Of a DNA stretch of 64,000 nt, positions 50,846 through 64,000 are shown in pieces. The first letter of the stretch is position 1. Each line of letters starts with the position of its first letter. Under the pieces are notes generated by a model. The model saw only the letters and a program-made list of their open reading frames with translations, made no database searches and had not been told where the DNA came from. The DNA is from Notamacropus eugenii. Taxonomy: Eukaryota > Chordata > Mammalia > Diprotodontia > Macropodidae. Position numbers and translations under genes: made by a program. Where the stretch lies: positions 52,018,771 to 52,082,770 of the forward strand of contig NC_092875.1 of assembly GCF_028372415.1 (NCBI RefSeq). The letters run 5' to 3'.

Positions 50846-53800
50846 TTAAGCATTTCTATCAATTCGCACATCAATCTCTCTGCCACTGAGTTTTATCCCA
50901 TTCATCATCCGGCAGGCTCTCTCTGCCACCTCTGGTGACTCAAACTTAACCACGCCACAACCCTTGGATTTGCCATTCTCCATCTTGATGTCTGCATACA
51001 ACACATGGCCTGAACAGGGGAGGAGAAAAGACCAAACCAGATCAGGCCACCAGACCCATGACAAACAGTTCCATGTTCTCTCAGCTTTCTGAGGATCAAA
51101 TACTACCATTTCCATTCAGTTCAGAACATTTGCTGATTTTGGGGTTGATGAAGTCACAAAAATAATCCCTTCTGAATTCTGCCACACAAATATTTAGGGC
51201 ACGTACACTTAAAAATATAAGTGTTCTGTGGCTGTCCTGCTGTTCTTCTCCTAACAGGTTTACAATATTTATAAACCCCATCAAAAACCTGGCTAACATT
51301 TATACTGTTCTTTAGGTTTCAGAAAATGTTATATAACAACCTTAACCAACCAGATTTGATCTCAAAGTCTTTGGATTTCCCCCCCAACTTGAGTAGGTAT
51401 ACATACACATATTTACTGAATTGTTCAAGGAATTTTCATGATGGATCAATTATTACAAAGCACTTTCAAATCAATGTAAAAGTTGATCTGCTTGTACTTA
51501 TCAAATATGCCCACTATGTATAAACTAGAATCCAACTGGTCACAATAATTTAGTTGAGATTTAAAGGGAAATAACCTCATTTATCCACTATTAAAATTGC
51601 CTCAGCAACAAGAATAATTTTATCTGTCATTTTTAATATCAGTACTCTTAAATGATTGAGCAAGCAAAGCAAATTTACCAGGTCTAAAGAATTTTAAAGA
51701 TCCTCTTCGTAAAACAAATGTTTCTCTCATGTAAATGCCCATAATCTACTGACTTAAAGACAAGGTCAGTGTTAAACGAAGCTTTGACTAGCCCCATTAA
51801 ATAAAGCTGTAATCTACTAATCAGTTATAATTACCTAGGCATGATTAACAGGATCTTGCCTAAATAATAATGAGATCTGCTCAACCATGCCAAGCTCCAA
51901 GAACTGGGAAAAAAACCTTCTTTAATCCCAGAAGAGTGCAAGAAGGGGAGCCCTGAAGAACCAAGAATTGAAACTCACAGGGGGAGGAGATGATTTCAGG
52001 AACACAAAAGGTAGCAGAGAAGATATAGGGTCTTCAGAGGTATGTAAATTTAGGAAGATGACAGCTGACAGTACTAGGATAACATTAATCAAGTATTTAA
52101 GTACAGAACACAGCAAAATAGTTGGCTGCAGATAGATACAAAGGGAACAGTTAAAAAAAAATCTATTCTAAGACAATTTAAAAATGACATATGAAAACAA
52201 AACACCACCAAACTAATAATATGTACCTGACTCAAAGAACTAGGGAAGCATTAAAATTCAATGAAATGATTCAAGATGGGTAAAAAACTTCACAGGGGAA
52301 GGTCAGGCAAAAAGAGAAAGAACATTCTAAAAGCTTACTGAGGAAAGGCTCTTGTAGAAATTTAGTGACAGAAGCAAACCGCCTTGCTAAGCACAAGTGG
52401 AAGAAGGACTGAATCAGCCAGAACATAGATAATGGTCAACAGAAGTCAGTCAATCAACAAGCATTTATTGAGAGTCTGCTTCGTGCCAATCACTGAGAAA
52501 GGCAAGATGTGGAGGTCCTCAGGCTCATGGGCCCTGGGGACAGGGACAAGACAGCACAGACAATCCTAAAGGTTACCCCTCAACAAAACAAGGAGAGAAA
52601 AGATAAAACTACTGGGAGAGGTCTTATGTAGTATAGTGCCAAGGAAGAAAGGGATGCTAGGCACCTTCTAAAACAATACCTGAGAAGGCATAAGAGCTTC
52701 TCTTAAATTATTTTGATAGTTTCACATCTGCCAAGGGAATAAAACCTTTTCCTTCAAGTGTTAATCCAGTGTAATCAATCACTGGCAACTCTCACACAGG
52801 GCCAGCAAGTCTGATGGCAACAGAAATATACTCCATGCTGCTAATTCTGTCTTGGTGAGGAAGGTGTTGGGTGCTAAGAAGCTGGAGTGACAGGAAAAGG
52901 GAGGGCAGCATGTATCAGGCCAGCTGGGCCCTCAATACCACCAGGAGTCCTGGGGAGACTCATGAGAGCCATGACTAGGGAGTGCTTACCAGACAGAGAC
53001 AAAAGCAAGATCTGACCAAATGGTGAGGCTGTTTCTAGCATATACTAAGAATTTTATACAAATTCTTTTGAGTTTTCTACTAATGCGTGAAAATTCCAAC
53101 TATCATGAACCTTCCTGCAACAGCTACTGACAGGCACCTCTGATTTCCCCTCAAAACAAGTATTTTCATCCACAAACCCTAGGATTGTGGATGATGTGCA
53201 TTCCACATCACCTGGAAACATGCTTATCAACATCTTAAAACACTTACCACATTCATTGAATTTGTCTTTTAGCATTTTCCATGTAAAGTCAAAAGGGAGC
53301 TGAGGGAAGGAAAAAACCACCACACTGTCAATTAAGAGACTACAGTTGTGTAGCCCACAAAAAATCTCAACATACTTCAATAATATTATTTCTGCTGCTA
53401 AAAATATTGCTTATTACAGAGAAGTCGAATATGGCACTGATTTCAAGGCTAAGAAATTCTTGATTAAAGATGCAAACTTTGATGATGAACTATTTTAGTT
53501 AATATTCCCTTACTATTAGTTCTGTGAAAGGAAGGAAGGGGCTTCCTGAGATTTTAACATGGAAGCTTCCCCATGGCAATGGAGAGGGAGTAAGAGAAGG
53601 GGCAGGGAGAAGAGGAGGAAGAGGGAACAGGGAAGAAAAGGTTCCCCATACTATCTTTAAGTAGAAAGATTGGATGACCACTTGTCAGACATGAGTTCCA
53701 TTACTCAGCCAATGAAATTACTTCCAATTCTAGAATTACGAAATTATGTTTTGCCAATTCCTGTATCAGAAGTATTGTTGAGGAGAGGAAGACAGTAAAT

Positions 53801-56800
53801 CCGTCCCTTCTTGTGAGATTAACAAGGAAAGAAAAGGAGATCATACTGCTGCTCAGTCTAGGGTTTTGGTATTTTTTTGTTTGTTTAAAACCACTGAAAG
53901 CAGCTAGCTCCACAAATAGGTTACAAGCCAGGCTGCAGATCATGTGGGAGGGTAGAACACAGGGCAATTATCACTGTTATGCTGTTAAATTGGCTTATCA
54001 ATTGGGGAATGGCCAAACAAACTGTTAGGCACAAGTATGTGTGCAAATCATAGTGGAGATTTCTGTAGCAGGGATGACTACATCTACAGCATCATTACTG
54101 TGCTTATAAGAAATGTTCCATTCACAGGAGCATTTGAAAACTTTTATGAAGTTTACTGATGCAAAGTTAAGTGAAGAGAACCAGGAAAATATACACAATG
54201 GAAATGGAAAGAACAAAACAATCACAAATGAAAGCCAAGAAATCAAAATTAAAATGACCCCAAACATATGAGGACAAATCACATCTCCCTCTCTTCGTTG
54301 CAAAGATAGGAGACTCTGGAGAGTGAATTATTAACTTCTCTAGCATGGAACATGAATGCAACATAAAACCTCACTAGTTCAAAATTTATCATATTTTTAA
54401 AAATTCCTTCTTCCCACTGAAATCTCAGGGTCTTATAAAGAATCTAACTGCTTTTTTAAACTACTCCACTTTCCACCCACCTTTGGCACAGTGCCTACCA
54501 AAAAACGCCCTTTACAGTTTGAGAAATTGCTTAATTTTATTCAATGTGCAGGTCTGATGATGCCTTCTGGTACATTAGGGAAGGCAGGAGTGAACTTGAC
54601 TGTTTATGTTACTGATCTCATTTTAACGGCCAGTTGCTCCACATGCAGCTTATACAGTAATATATGTATTATGTCTAAAAGCAAATTTGATTTATTGAAA
54701 ACTATTCAGAAGCAACATGTTGCATCTGAATAAAGTCAGCCTGGATTCTTGACTGCATGATACTGGATTACAGAAAGTTTCCTGGGTTTTTGGACACTGA
54801 AACAATAAGGCAATAATGAAAATAAAAAGTAGTAAACTTACATTTCTCACAAATATCTGGCAGGCTTTTCGAGTAACCCCAGGGACATGGCCACCAGCAC
54901 CTCCAAAAGAGCCTGCAAAACTGCCTCCAAAGTTTCCCCTGTCCATTTCCATAGCTCTGTCAAAGCTACCTCCCATGGCAAGTCCCATGCGCTCCATTCC
55001 TGAACCTAGAGCTGGACCCATAGTGGGACCCATTCTCTCTATGTTATTGGTTCCCATACGGTCCAATCCCATGCGCTCTATGTTATTGGCTCCCATACGG
55101 TCTAATCCCATGCGCTCCATGTTATTGGCTCCCATACGGTCCAAACCAGTAGACATTCGATCCATAACTGGGCCCATGCGATCTATGCCAGTTCCCATGC
55201 CAGCAGGCACCATACGATCCATACTTAGACCCATGCGATCCATGGTGGTGCCCATGCGATCCACACCTGATCCCATCCTTTCTATAGTTGAGCCAACTCG
55301 ATCTATAGGAGCAGCCATTCTCTCAATACCAAAACCCATACCAGCCCCCATTCTCTCTACACCCGAACCTATCCTATCCATGGTTTGGCCCATTCTTTCA
55401 ATGCTTGTAGTCATGTGGTCTATGCCAAGGGGACCCATTCGTTCTATTCCTGACCCCATTCTCTCTACAGTTGACCCCATCCGATCCATGACAAGGCCCA
55501 TCCTCTCCATCTCAGACCCTACTCTATCCATTCCATGGCCTAGGCCAGAACCCATTCTTTCCATCCCAGCACCACCTATGCGGTCAATCCCAGGGCCCAT
55601 CCTCTCGATTCCTGGTACACTGCCACCACCTAAAATAAGAAAAAACAGAACGCTATATTAGGGATTTTGGAGTGACCAATGGAGGAATACTCTATCTGGT
55701 GTAAAAGAAAAATGAAAAACCTTTCATAAACCTGTGACTTTCTTGGGAAACACATGTGGGGCAGAAGTGGGGAGGAGGAGAGAAACTTAATGATTCCAAA
55801 TCTCTTCATAAGAAAGGAAGTTAAACCAACAAACTTTTAAAATATCAAACAAATCTTTTTTTTTTTTAATCTTCTTTTCAGGCCATGGTTTAAGAGAACT
55901 ATTTTGTTAAGTCTGCTGGTCCTGAGCATTTTTTAGCAAGTTGAAAAGACAGTTCATTGTAAGAAGAACAATGTATTCAATATAGATGAATAATAAATAT
56001 AGTAGATTTGTTGTTGAGTTGTTTTTCAGTTGCGTCTGACTCTCTGTGAACCCATTTGGGTATTCTTGACAAAGATACTAGAGTGATTTGCCATTTCTTT
56101 CTCCAGATCATTTCACCAAATGACGAAACCGAGGCAACAAGGTTAAGTGACTTGCCCAGGGTCACACAGCCATCAAGTGTCCAAGGCCAGGTTTGAAACC
56201 AGGACGATGAGTTTTCCCTATGCTAGGCCCAACACTCTACCTACTGTGCTACCTAGCTGCCCAATAATGTAGACAAACTAAATTAAATCATTAAATTTAA
56301 ATCTACACTTTCGAACCACCTTTCCTCATCTCCTAAACCCTTGGCGGATTCCCTTACCATAATTAAATGATCAGATGTTGACAGGGAGTCCAAAAGGCAG
56401 GAATTTGGTTTAAAAATTAATCATGCATTGCTTCTGTGCTATGAGTACACATTTCCAAAAACATGTTAATCAACCAACTTGAGAATTAAATAAAGATGTT
56501 TTACTACCAATAGCTTTCTAAATCAATCAGAAATATGAGAATCGAGAATGCAGTCTAGGGCATTTTTTTTTAAAGGATAGTTAAAATTTTTCTCCAAGAT
56601 CTTAGAATTGCCCACTGGTAAGAGTACACTAAAACTAGATGGAAACTAGGTAGGCCTTCTGTTTTCCAGATACCAACAAACAACAGTAATAGTGATCTGC
56701 TTAAGTAACGATAGGCTAAAACCATACAGGAGCCACATTTTAAAAATAATGTTAGAGAAGTATCATACCATATAACAATTTTAGGATATTCAAAACTAAA

Positions 56801-59800
56801 GGGACACAATTTAGTTTAGAAGACTCAAATTATTATGCTAAATAGACTGCTTTTCAAACCAGGACTAAATGTTTCTCTTAATTGGTAGATTCAAATGGCT
56901 TCTTACCCATTCCCCTGCCAAGAGGTTCTCCAAAACTCCGAGCCATTCCCATCTCATTTCGTGCAAAGTCTCTCTCAAATCCTCCACCCATTCCTCGATC
57001 CATTTCTGTGGAAAGAATCACCTTAGGGGTTACAAAGTTCTTAGCTTAAGTTTGGGGCATTCCCCAAAGAATCAACTACCACAAAGACAAAATGGTTATT
57101 TCTTCCATAAGCAATTCTCTTTCTCATCCTTATTTCTTGAACAGTTTTCTCAGAGAAGTTCGCAACATTTCATGAATACCTCTCCAAAGTATATTGTCCA
57201 CTTAAGACATATTCCAAAGGCAGAGAAGGTGAATTATTTATTTTTAAAGACATCTAGTCAGCAAACCAAAGGACAATCCCAATCTTCTGACTGGATGTCT
57301 GATGGTCCATCCACTGGAAGGGTGGGCATGGCAGAGAGCAAAGGACCTGGGACTTCAAATTACAACAAAGGGAAATTCAAATGCCCATTTGCTACTTCCT
57401 AGATATGAGACCTTCTCTTCTCAGAACCTCAATTTCATCATTTACAAAATGAGGATAATTAAGCATAGTCCTGTTTCTCTTGGAGGGATGTTGCAAGGAC
57501 CAATAGGAATAAATGTACATAAAGCACTTTTGACCTGATTTAGCACTACTGAAAAAGTCAGTTATCAGCTCTTGCAGAGAGTTGCAATTTTAGATATTTC
57601 CTCTCTAAAGAAGCAGGCCATTGATGAATTAACATTGCTCTAAATAAACCTATCTTTTTTTCCTCTGAGATTTGGAAACTTTTTAGCTAATACAGAAACT
57701 GACATTAGAGCACCTCTTACAACAAGATTTGACCTACAACTCTGTATTCCTATTAAGAATCAGTTTGATTTTAATCAGCACTGAGTAGTACTATTTTTTA
57801 GTGTCAATTCAGCCACTCAGTCTAATCATATTAAAGAAAATTAAAAATTCTTAACCATTTCATCTTCCACTTAGCTTAAAAACTTTTTTTAGACTTATCT
57901 ACATAAACCTATAGGTGAAATCTAAAGTCACTTCCTAGAGAAGAGGAATAACATCAATTACAGTTATATTAAAATATAAGTAATAACGTATTCTTTGCTT
58001 AAGTTTATATCATATTGAAAAGGTTCAATACTTCGCATTTATTCTGTTGCATCTGCTTTGCAGAATACATACTCCAATTTTATTTTTCTACACCTTAATT
58101 GGCCACAAAGATACTAAGAAACCACTTTCACCTCAATCTCTTTCTTCCTTTGTGAACCTTTTCAATGGCTTTGTCTTTCAAAGCTCTCTTAAAGGCCACA
58201 CTGCCTTTCACATGCTCAAAAATTAAAAAAAAAAAAAGTAGCAGCTAACCTTTAGAGAGCATTTTATAGACACTGTCTCATTTAAGTGTAAGAACCAGCA
58301 GGTATGCAAATATTACCTCCATTTTAGGGATGGAGAAATTGAGGCTCAGTGAAGTCAAGAAATCTTGCCAGGTCATCACACAGCTAATAAGCACCAGATT
58401 TTGGATAAGACCTTATGACTCCAAACCCAGGGCTCTATCACCTTGTATGTCCAGAAGAGTTCTAAGTTCCCTGACAGCTCTAAAAGTCTAAAAGGATTTT
58501 TAAAAGTCAAATATTTAAACTACTTCCACATTCCAGGAAACAAGAACTTCATTGGTGGGAATTTCTTTACACTGGCCTGAGAAGTTACCTATTCCCAGAT
58601 CTATTTTTTAAGGCCTTCTTATACCACGGATGTAGTTAACCATGTTTTAAGTGGTTATCACGGAATAATTATGTTTTAGGGAAGACAATTACGTTCCACA
58701 ATATATCTGAATTTATCACCTCCATGAAAATGGAATTTTGTTGAAAAAATAAAAATCTTTTAAAAAAATGTCACATATATATATGTTTGTTCATATTTCT
58801 CATCTCCAATTGGAAAAATCAACTCAGACTGTGCATACGTCTTTTAAACCAATCATATTCATCTTTAAATGTGAATATTTTAAAAGAGCTTAAAACTATT
58901 TGCTGCTCTACTGAAAATTAACCACATGAGGCATTTTGCTGTTTAAGACAACTATATGAAAGCTTTATAAATTGGCTAGGAAATTCCTGTTAAGCCTAGA
59001 CAACCAAAGAAAGCACCTAAAATTAACTTACATTGCATTTCCTGATTCATTTAGCAAATCTAGTATATGTCTATGCTTACAAAGCCTTTGTTGGTTTAGC
59101 GGCAGAGTGGAAGTGGAAAATGGTTTTACTAATAGTTTTTTTTGGGGAAAATACTGCTTCGCATCAAACTGGGTCTTCCATCTCAAAACAGAAGACTGGA
59201 GTCTAAATACTATAGCAACCAGATCCTCACCACTCATTCGGCCCATGTTCATGCCAGATCCAAACCGACCCATGTTTTCCATGCCGCCACCACCAAAGGG
59301 GCCCTCCATGCCTGAAATTAAAATGAAACCTTTAATCTCACTGCTAGGGAGCCATTGACACTAACTGGGGAAAACGACACTTTCATATGCTTCCAGCTGG
59401 GAATACACCAGCACAGTGTTTGTGCCTTTGGAAACAAGCATGTTACCTACCGTGCTGGTTCTCATACCAGAGAGCATAAGGGGGCCTCCTGAACTAATGT
59501 CAGGGGAAAAGGTAGTTCCTAGATTCAAACTCAAAAGTTCACAGAGGGTGCTAAGACTGAGCAAGGGAGGGAAGATAAAAGATCACACAAATAAGGATTA
59601 TATTGAGAATTTCTTACCTCCCATTTTGTTTATTCCAAATCCCATGCCTTCCATTCCCATTCCTTAAAAAGAAAAATTCAATGCAAACAAACTATATCAA
59701 AGTAGTAAATGATGCATCTTAGTTGAACAGTAACAGTGAAACAAAAAGGAAAATGCCATTCTCAATTATCACCTCACATTTGTATAGTGCCTTTTGTTAC

Positions 59801-62800
59801 AAAGTACTTCCACATTTAATCTTCAACAACTCACAAGTAAATTAGTCAGTGTTTTATAAAGCAAGGAAGTTTAGGTTCAGAGGAATTAGATGACAAGAAT
59901 TAAGACTACCCAGAAGTCTTCTCTAACCACAACATTTTCTTACAACACATCACAAAAACATGGCTTCATCAAGTGGATAATAAAGAAAACGTATCATTCA
60001 GTCCACTGCTCTACCTTGTCCATTCAATTTTTATTACACCCTGATTTTGTCATCCAACATACTGGCTATCCTGCCTAGATTCCCTATCACTTGCACATTT
60101 AATATTTGTTACTTATGTCTTCATACAAAGCACTACTAAGGTCATGAACACAGGAGCCCTTTCATCTACTACACTATGTTGCTGAACAACTGTGAAAAGG
60201 CACAAGAATTCTCAATTATGATGCTCCCAGACTGACACTATCAGACCAGAAGTGAGAGATAAAACACCCAATGCTACACGAGTGATACTATTCCAATACA
60301 TGTGGGTGTTATGCTCGTTCTATTTTAAGTCCATTTGTAAAATGCAGCTTTTCAACTACCTAAAAAAAATTGTTTTTGATAACAGAAAATTGAATACAAG
60401 GATAAGGGAGTAAGAAAGTGGAGAAAAAACAAGTCTTAAAGCCAAGCCATTTCTTCATGATACCGTTAACATCTCAATTATCTGACACCATGAGAGACTA
60501 GGCTTATAGAACACAATGAAACTATTTCACATATTAATTTCCCAGATAACGAAAGCTTATCCCTTTTAAGAACTGTTTTCTCTTCTCTATAATTAATAAT
60601 AAAAATCTTTCAACAACGTATCACATGCTTTTATTTCTTCTTGAAAAAATCTAAGCATAACCACCTTTCCTTGATAAAATAGTTATGACCACTCAAGGCT
60701 CAAAAGTGATTGGCATGCATAGGGCTGTTTGTTCCAACACAAAAGGGCACTAGACTGCTGTCTTTCAGGTTTTGACTTTTTATGCTTTTTATTGTTTTTT
60801 CTTTGTGGTCAGGCATCATTTTTTTTTTTTTGTAAACTGTGTCTACCTTTGAAGGGTAGGCTTTAAAATGAAACCAAAATCAATCAAATGGTTCATGTAC
60901 ACATCACCAAAATGATTTGACTACAAATGTACTAGTGTCTTTTAAAACCTTGTTTGTTTTGGGAGGGTTTCCTTAGCAACGAACCTCTGGTAACAAGGAA
61001 ATTCAGGCAACTGTAAGGGTCAACTCATGGAATCCATGCCTGTCTCTATCACTTTGTGACCTAAATAAGACACCTCTCTTTTAATCAGCTTCTTCATCTA
61101 TCTGCCAAATGGAAGAAATAACTAAATGACCAACTCCACAGGAAAAGGGTCCACTTTAGGTTTTGTATTTCTGTTCGGCAGGTATTACAGTCCATCACAT
61201 ATACTAAATGCTTTTAATAAATATGCTGAACCAACTTTCCTATCTATTTTAGGATTGTTTTAAGAACAAAATATGACATCACTTTAAAAAATTATTTTCT
61301 GTAAAAATGTGAGGTACATATTGATCAATACATTTACTTTCACTATCCTCTAGAGGAGATCATGTTTCTTTTCAACACAGGCAGTAGAATGGAATAAGGT
61401 GAACTGTCTTTACCTGCAGGTCCTATGTTGCCCATGCCTATGCCTTTGTTTAGATGGTTAGCATCAATGGGCTGTCCTCCTGGTCCTAGCCCCATGCCAA
61501 TGCCACCAAGTCCATCTGGAGGGAAGAGAGATAGGTCACAAGTATGAATTTTCACATGTAAGAAGGGTCTATGAGCAAATCCGTTCTGTTACCTGGAATC
61601 TATAATTCCAGTCACATTTCTTATCCCAAACTGCTAAGTACGGAGTCTTCAATACATATATTTATAGTTAAATATTGGGGAAGATCCTCCAAAACTTTCT
61701 TTTTGTTCCCTTGTTCACAACAATGAAGTGCATTACCTAGAATAATCAAGTATCTGGATGTATATAATATACTTATTCATAACCCACCTTTGCACTCATA
61801 ATTCAAAACCGGAGAGTGACTGATCCATAATTACATTATTAGGAAAAATATAAAGCAAATTATTGGTGGTCCAGGAATTTCTACTCAGACCATTCCCTTC
61901 CTCCAATTCAAACCTGGAATAAAGTACTCAGAATGGAAATGTATAAAGTTATGTCTATATCTGAGGAATAGTATAAAGCTCTGAGTTGACCTAGGAGGTC
62001 AGGCATTAGTCACAGTGTCTTAAGAGCCAGGAAGGCCACACAAATGAACAATGCACTAAAAACTATCCACATTGGCTGGCTAATAATATTGACTGATAGT
62101 AAATGGCCACACAATACTACCTCATGTGAAAGGCAATGGCAATGCAATTCTTTTCCTAAAGCAGTTACCTAGAAAGCTGTTACCAAATACAACCAGCCCA
62201 GAACATATTTACAGCTTAGCAGGCTTCAGACAGTATACACTGTTGGGCTGTAGAGCTGTCCAATGTTGTGCTATGTTTTGCACAGTTCTCTTAGAGTCGA
62301 AATTAAGGTTAATTAGGCTAAGAATAGGGAAAAAAATTCTAGAAAAAATATTCATGGGAAGATTCTTCCTGCAAATCAATCTGCCAGCAACCCATCTGCT
62401 TCTATTTTTCTTAATCAAGTAATACAAGGAATTGGTCTCTATGGTTTCATGGTCCCAAATCACACATGACTCTAGATGCAAGTCAACACCTGGATATGGA
62501 CTTAGGGAGGCAAATAAGCAGCCAATGAAAACAGGAGAGCACAAGATTAATGAGTTCCCTGGGACCAATATCCTATTATCAAGTTCAACATCACATTCTG
62601 CACCAGCTGAGGCTGAAAATGAGTCAGCTTCTATATTAACAAATGGTTTCCAAAGGAAGCTTACCATTTATTGCTTTCTTGCAACTTTGAAAGCCAAGTT
62701 AAGCATTTTACTATGGAAGGATAATTAAATGGCTTATAAAACACCTTCCTCACTATAAAGCCATGAGGTAAGTAGTTGCAGTATCATTATCCCCGTTATG

Positions 62801-63905
62801 CAGATGAGAAAATCAAGTTCCAAAGCGCCAAGTGATTGGTGTATGATCACTAGCATGAGGCAGAATTCAAACCTAGGTTCCCTAACTCCAAATTTAACAC
62901 GTTGGCTATATCATCATACTACCTACCTCCCAAAGTTAAAAAAAACCCAAAAAGCCAAACCACAATGTTAAATTGTAAAGATGTGAAAATATACCACATG
63001 AAGGGGGCAAGATCAGTCTAATGCAATTCAACTGATTATTAAACTCCTCAGCAAAAAATTAGGATTGGAGAACATCTTGAAAAAATGCTTCCTCTTAGAA
63101 GACTACTTTGTCTCCTACCCTGAGGAGACTGAGGCCATTACCTGAGCTCCTCTCATGTAGCCCATTTTCTACCTTAAAGAAAAAAAATCATTTCTAGTTA
63201 TCTGAGAATCACTCAAAGTTTCTAAGGACCAGTCAAGAGAGAAATCTCCAACAGTATTCCTGACAATAATCTGTCCAATCCAGGCTATGATCGCTTCTAT
63301 ACTTATAATAATGATAAAAGCTAGCATTTATATAACTATGGTTTACATAGTGCTGATCCCCACAACCCCCTGTGAGATAGGTGCTATTATTGCCATTTTA
63401 GAAATGCAGAAACTGAAGGAAACAGAGGTGAAGTGACTTGTCCAGGGTCACACAGCTAGTAAGTGTTTGAAGTCAGATTTCAACTCAAAGTGACACAACT
63501 TTTGTGACTCAAGGTACAGAGTTCTATTCACCAACTGACATTATAAAACTAAGGCCAAAAACAGTATACCATTTATGGATATTCACAGCTACACGAGTAG
63601 AGTGGTCAAGAAACTTCAAGCCATCTCCAAGCTCTAATTTCCTTAACAGTAACATAGAGCATACCCAAAATGACCAGACCTGGCTACTGCATGAAAAGCA
63701 CTTGGCTGAATTTATACTTATTTCATACCCTGAAAATTAGTGTAAGACAACAAGTGTTTGCTAAATATGTGTGCCCACACACAATTATCACATCAATGGA
63801 TTTTTCATCAGGTATCTACTTGTAAAGATGAAACTGATACTTACGAGGGAGTTGCTGGGGGCGCTCGGGAGGGAAAAAGTCACCTTTTGGCAGGGCCCTC
63901 TCATC
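50846..63905 (-). CDS. HNRNPM: HNRNPM, heterogeneous nuclear ribonucleoprotein M (last 8 coding exons; partial)
   Basis: Minus-strand exons, 5' to 3': 63905-63845, 61515-61414, 59662-59618, 59311-59231, 57005-56907, 55629-54842, 53299-53248, 51009-50846. They total 464 codons including the stop, with all phases closed. The first starts at DERALPKGDFFPPERPQQLP, so RRM1, RRM2 and the start lie beyond the right edge. Order of parts: glycine-rich linker (GLGGIGMGLGPGGQP), Met/Gly-rich segments, one 788-bp exon with about 27 copies of the (I/V/M/L)-(E/D)-R-M-G repeat, then RRM3 (ACQIFVRN, LPFDFTWKMLKDKFNECG, GCGVVKFESPEVAERA) ending REIDVRIDRNA, as in human. hnRNP M binds GU-rich pre-mRNA and regulates alternative splicing in the nucleus. 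The 57005-56907 exon differs from the human canonical protein as I remember it. Confidence 0.96.
51010..53247 (-). other. HNRNPM last intron
   Basis: A 2.2-kb A/T-rich intron. A MAR1-like fragment (about 52445-52510, 'caagcatttattgagagtct') is the only element I recognise. Confidence 0.5.
53965..54290 (+). mobile_element. LINE-1 3'-UTR fragment in HNRNPM intron
   Basis: 'tcaattggggaatggccaaa' and 'gatgcaaagttaagtgaaga' belong to the marsupial LINE-1 3' end. Plus orientation, antisense to HNRNPM. Confidence 0.65.
55018..55140 (-). repeat. 39-bp tandem repeat inside the HNRNPM Met/Arg exon
   Basis: Three head-to-tail 39-bp units, each encoding the 13-residue phrase MG(A/T)NN(M/I)ERMGLDR. It is the most regular part of the repeat exon and is in frame, so copy-number change would not break the protein. 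Confidence 0.8.
56008..56265 (-). repeat. RTE-tailed marsupial SINE in HNRNPM intron
   Basis: Reads, on the plus strand, from an RTE-like 'gttgtttttcagttgcgtct' into a MIR/tRNA-like half ('gtgacttgcccagggtcaca') and a 'gtgctacctagctgccc' end, which is the reverse complement of the SINE head seen elsewhere. Confidence 0.7.
57320..57540 (+). repeat. MIR SINE
   Basis: An old MIR in HNRNPM intron ('cctcaatttcatcatttaca', 'acataaagcacttttgac'). Confidence 0.6.
57541..59230 (-). other. HNRNPM intron with one MIR
   Basis: MIR at about 58235-58450 ('aaattgaggctcagtgaagt'). Otherwise A/T-rich and unassigned. I searched for an exon like the human INEILSNALKRGEIIAKQ segment and did not find one. Confidence 0.5.
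59663..61413 (-). other. HNRNPM intron
   Basis: A weak MIR lies at about 59760-59920. The segment 60690-61010 contains T-rich tracts and is unassigned. No nested gene was seen. Confidence 0.45.
61516..63844 (-). other. HNRNPM intron with two MIR elements
   Basis: MIR copies at about 62730-62930 and 63305-63500 (plus orientation, the second with 'gtccagggtcacacagctag'). The rest is unassigned. Confidence 0.55.
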
Positions 63906-64000
63906 CTAAATAGAAAAAAACCCAAAATAGTTTACCCTCCTCATAGACACGAGAGAACAGAGCATCAACTTGATCAAAATGAATTATTTTATACAAGTTT

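Noticed and set aside
54816-55661. A 281-codon plus-strand frame over the HNRNPM repeat exon
   Set aside because: It is the antisense of the Met/Arg repeat exon. The minus strand has the recognised protein with correct splice sites.

Overview
The window looks like nuclear DNA of a marsupial. The interspersed repeats fit that: tRNA-derived and RTE-tailed SINEs, a marsupial-type LINE-1 3' end, abundant L2/MIR and a hAT MITE. The gene order matches human chromosome 19p13.2 in inverted orientation. I cannot tell the species. Exon calls were made by reading splice sites and phases by eye and comparing with remembered human proteins; no alignment was run.

Layout. 1-20,100 is an intergenic repeat bed. 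A LINE-1 3' end is interrupted by an NDUFAB1 retrocopy and a solo LTR; two more solo LTRs follow, one of them inside an L2 LINE; then comes a broken class I endogenous retrovirus with both LTRs at 7,538-12,662. 20,100-21,050 is the CpG-rich promoter of ZNF414 (+), a four-finger C2H2 protein whose exons run to 27,361. Tail to tail with it, on the minus strand, is an ANP32-family gene (31,664-28,137) that I do not recall at this position in human. Behind its promoter, at 31,836-32,712, is a dense cluster of CTCF-like motifs, six of them in a nearly perfect 84-bp tandem array. After another repeat-rich interval comes PRAM1 (+, 40,228-49,486), a myeloid adaptor. It is tail to tail with HNRNPM (-, 63,905-50,846), of which the last eight coding exons are present; the rest lies beyond the right edge.

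Functional links. ZNF414 is a putative zinc-finger regulator, ANP32 an acidic LRR nuclear protein, HNRNPM a splicing factor and PRAM1 a haematopoietic signalling adaptor. They share a neighbourhood, not a pathway. The most notable items are the unidirectional CTCF-like array between the divergent ANP32 and PRAM1 genes, the extra ANP32 paralogue with Met129/Ser130 where human ANP32A/B have Asn/Asp, and two neighbouring genes (ZNF414, PRAM1) whose start codon is exactly the last three bases of exon 1.
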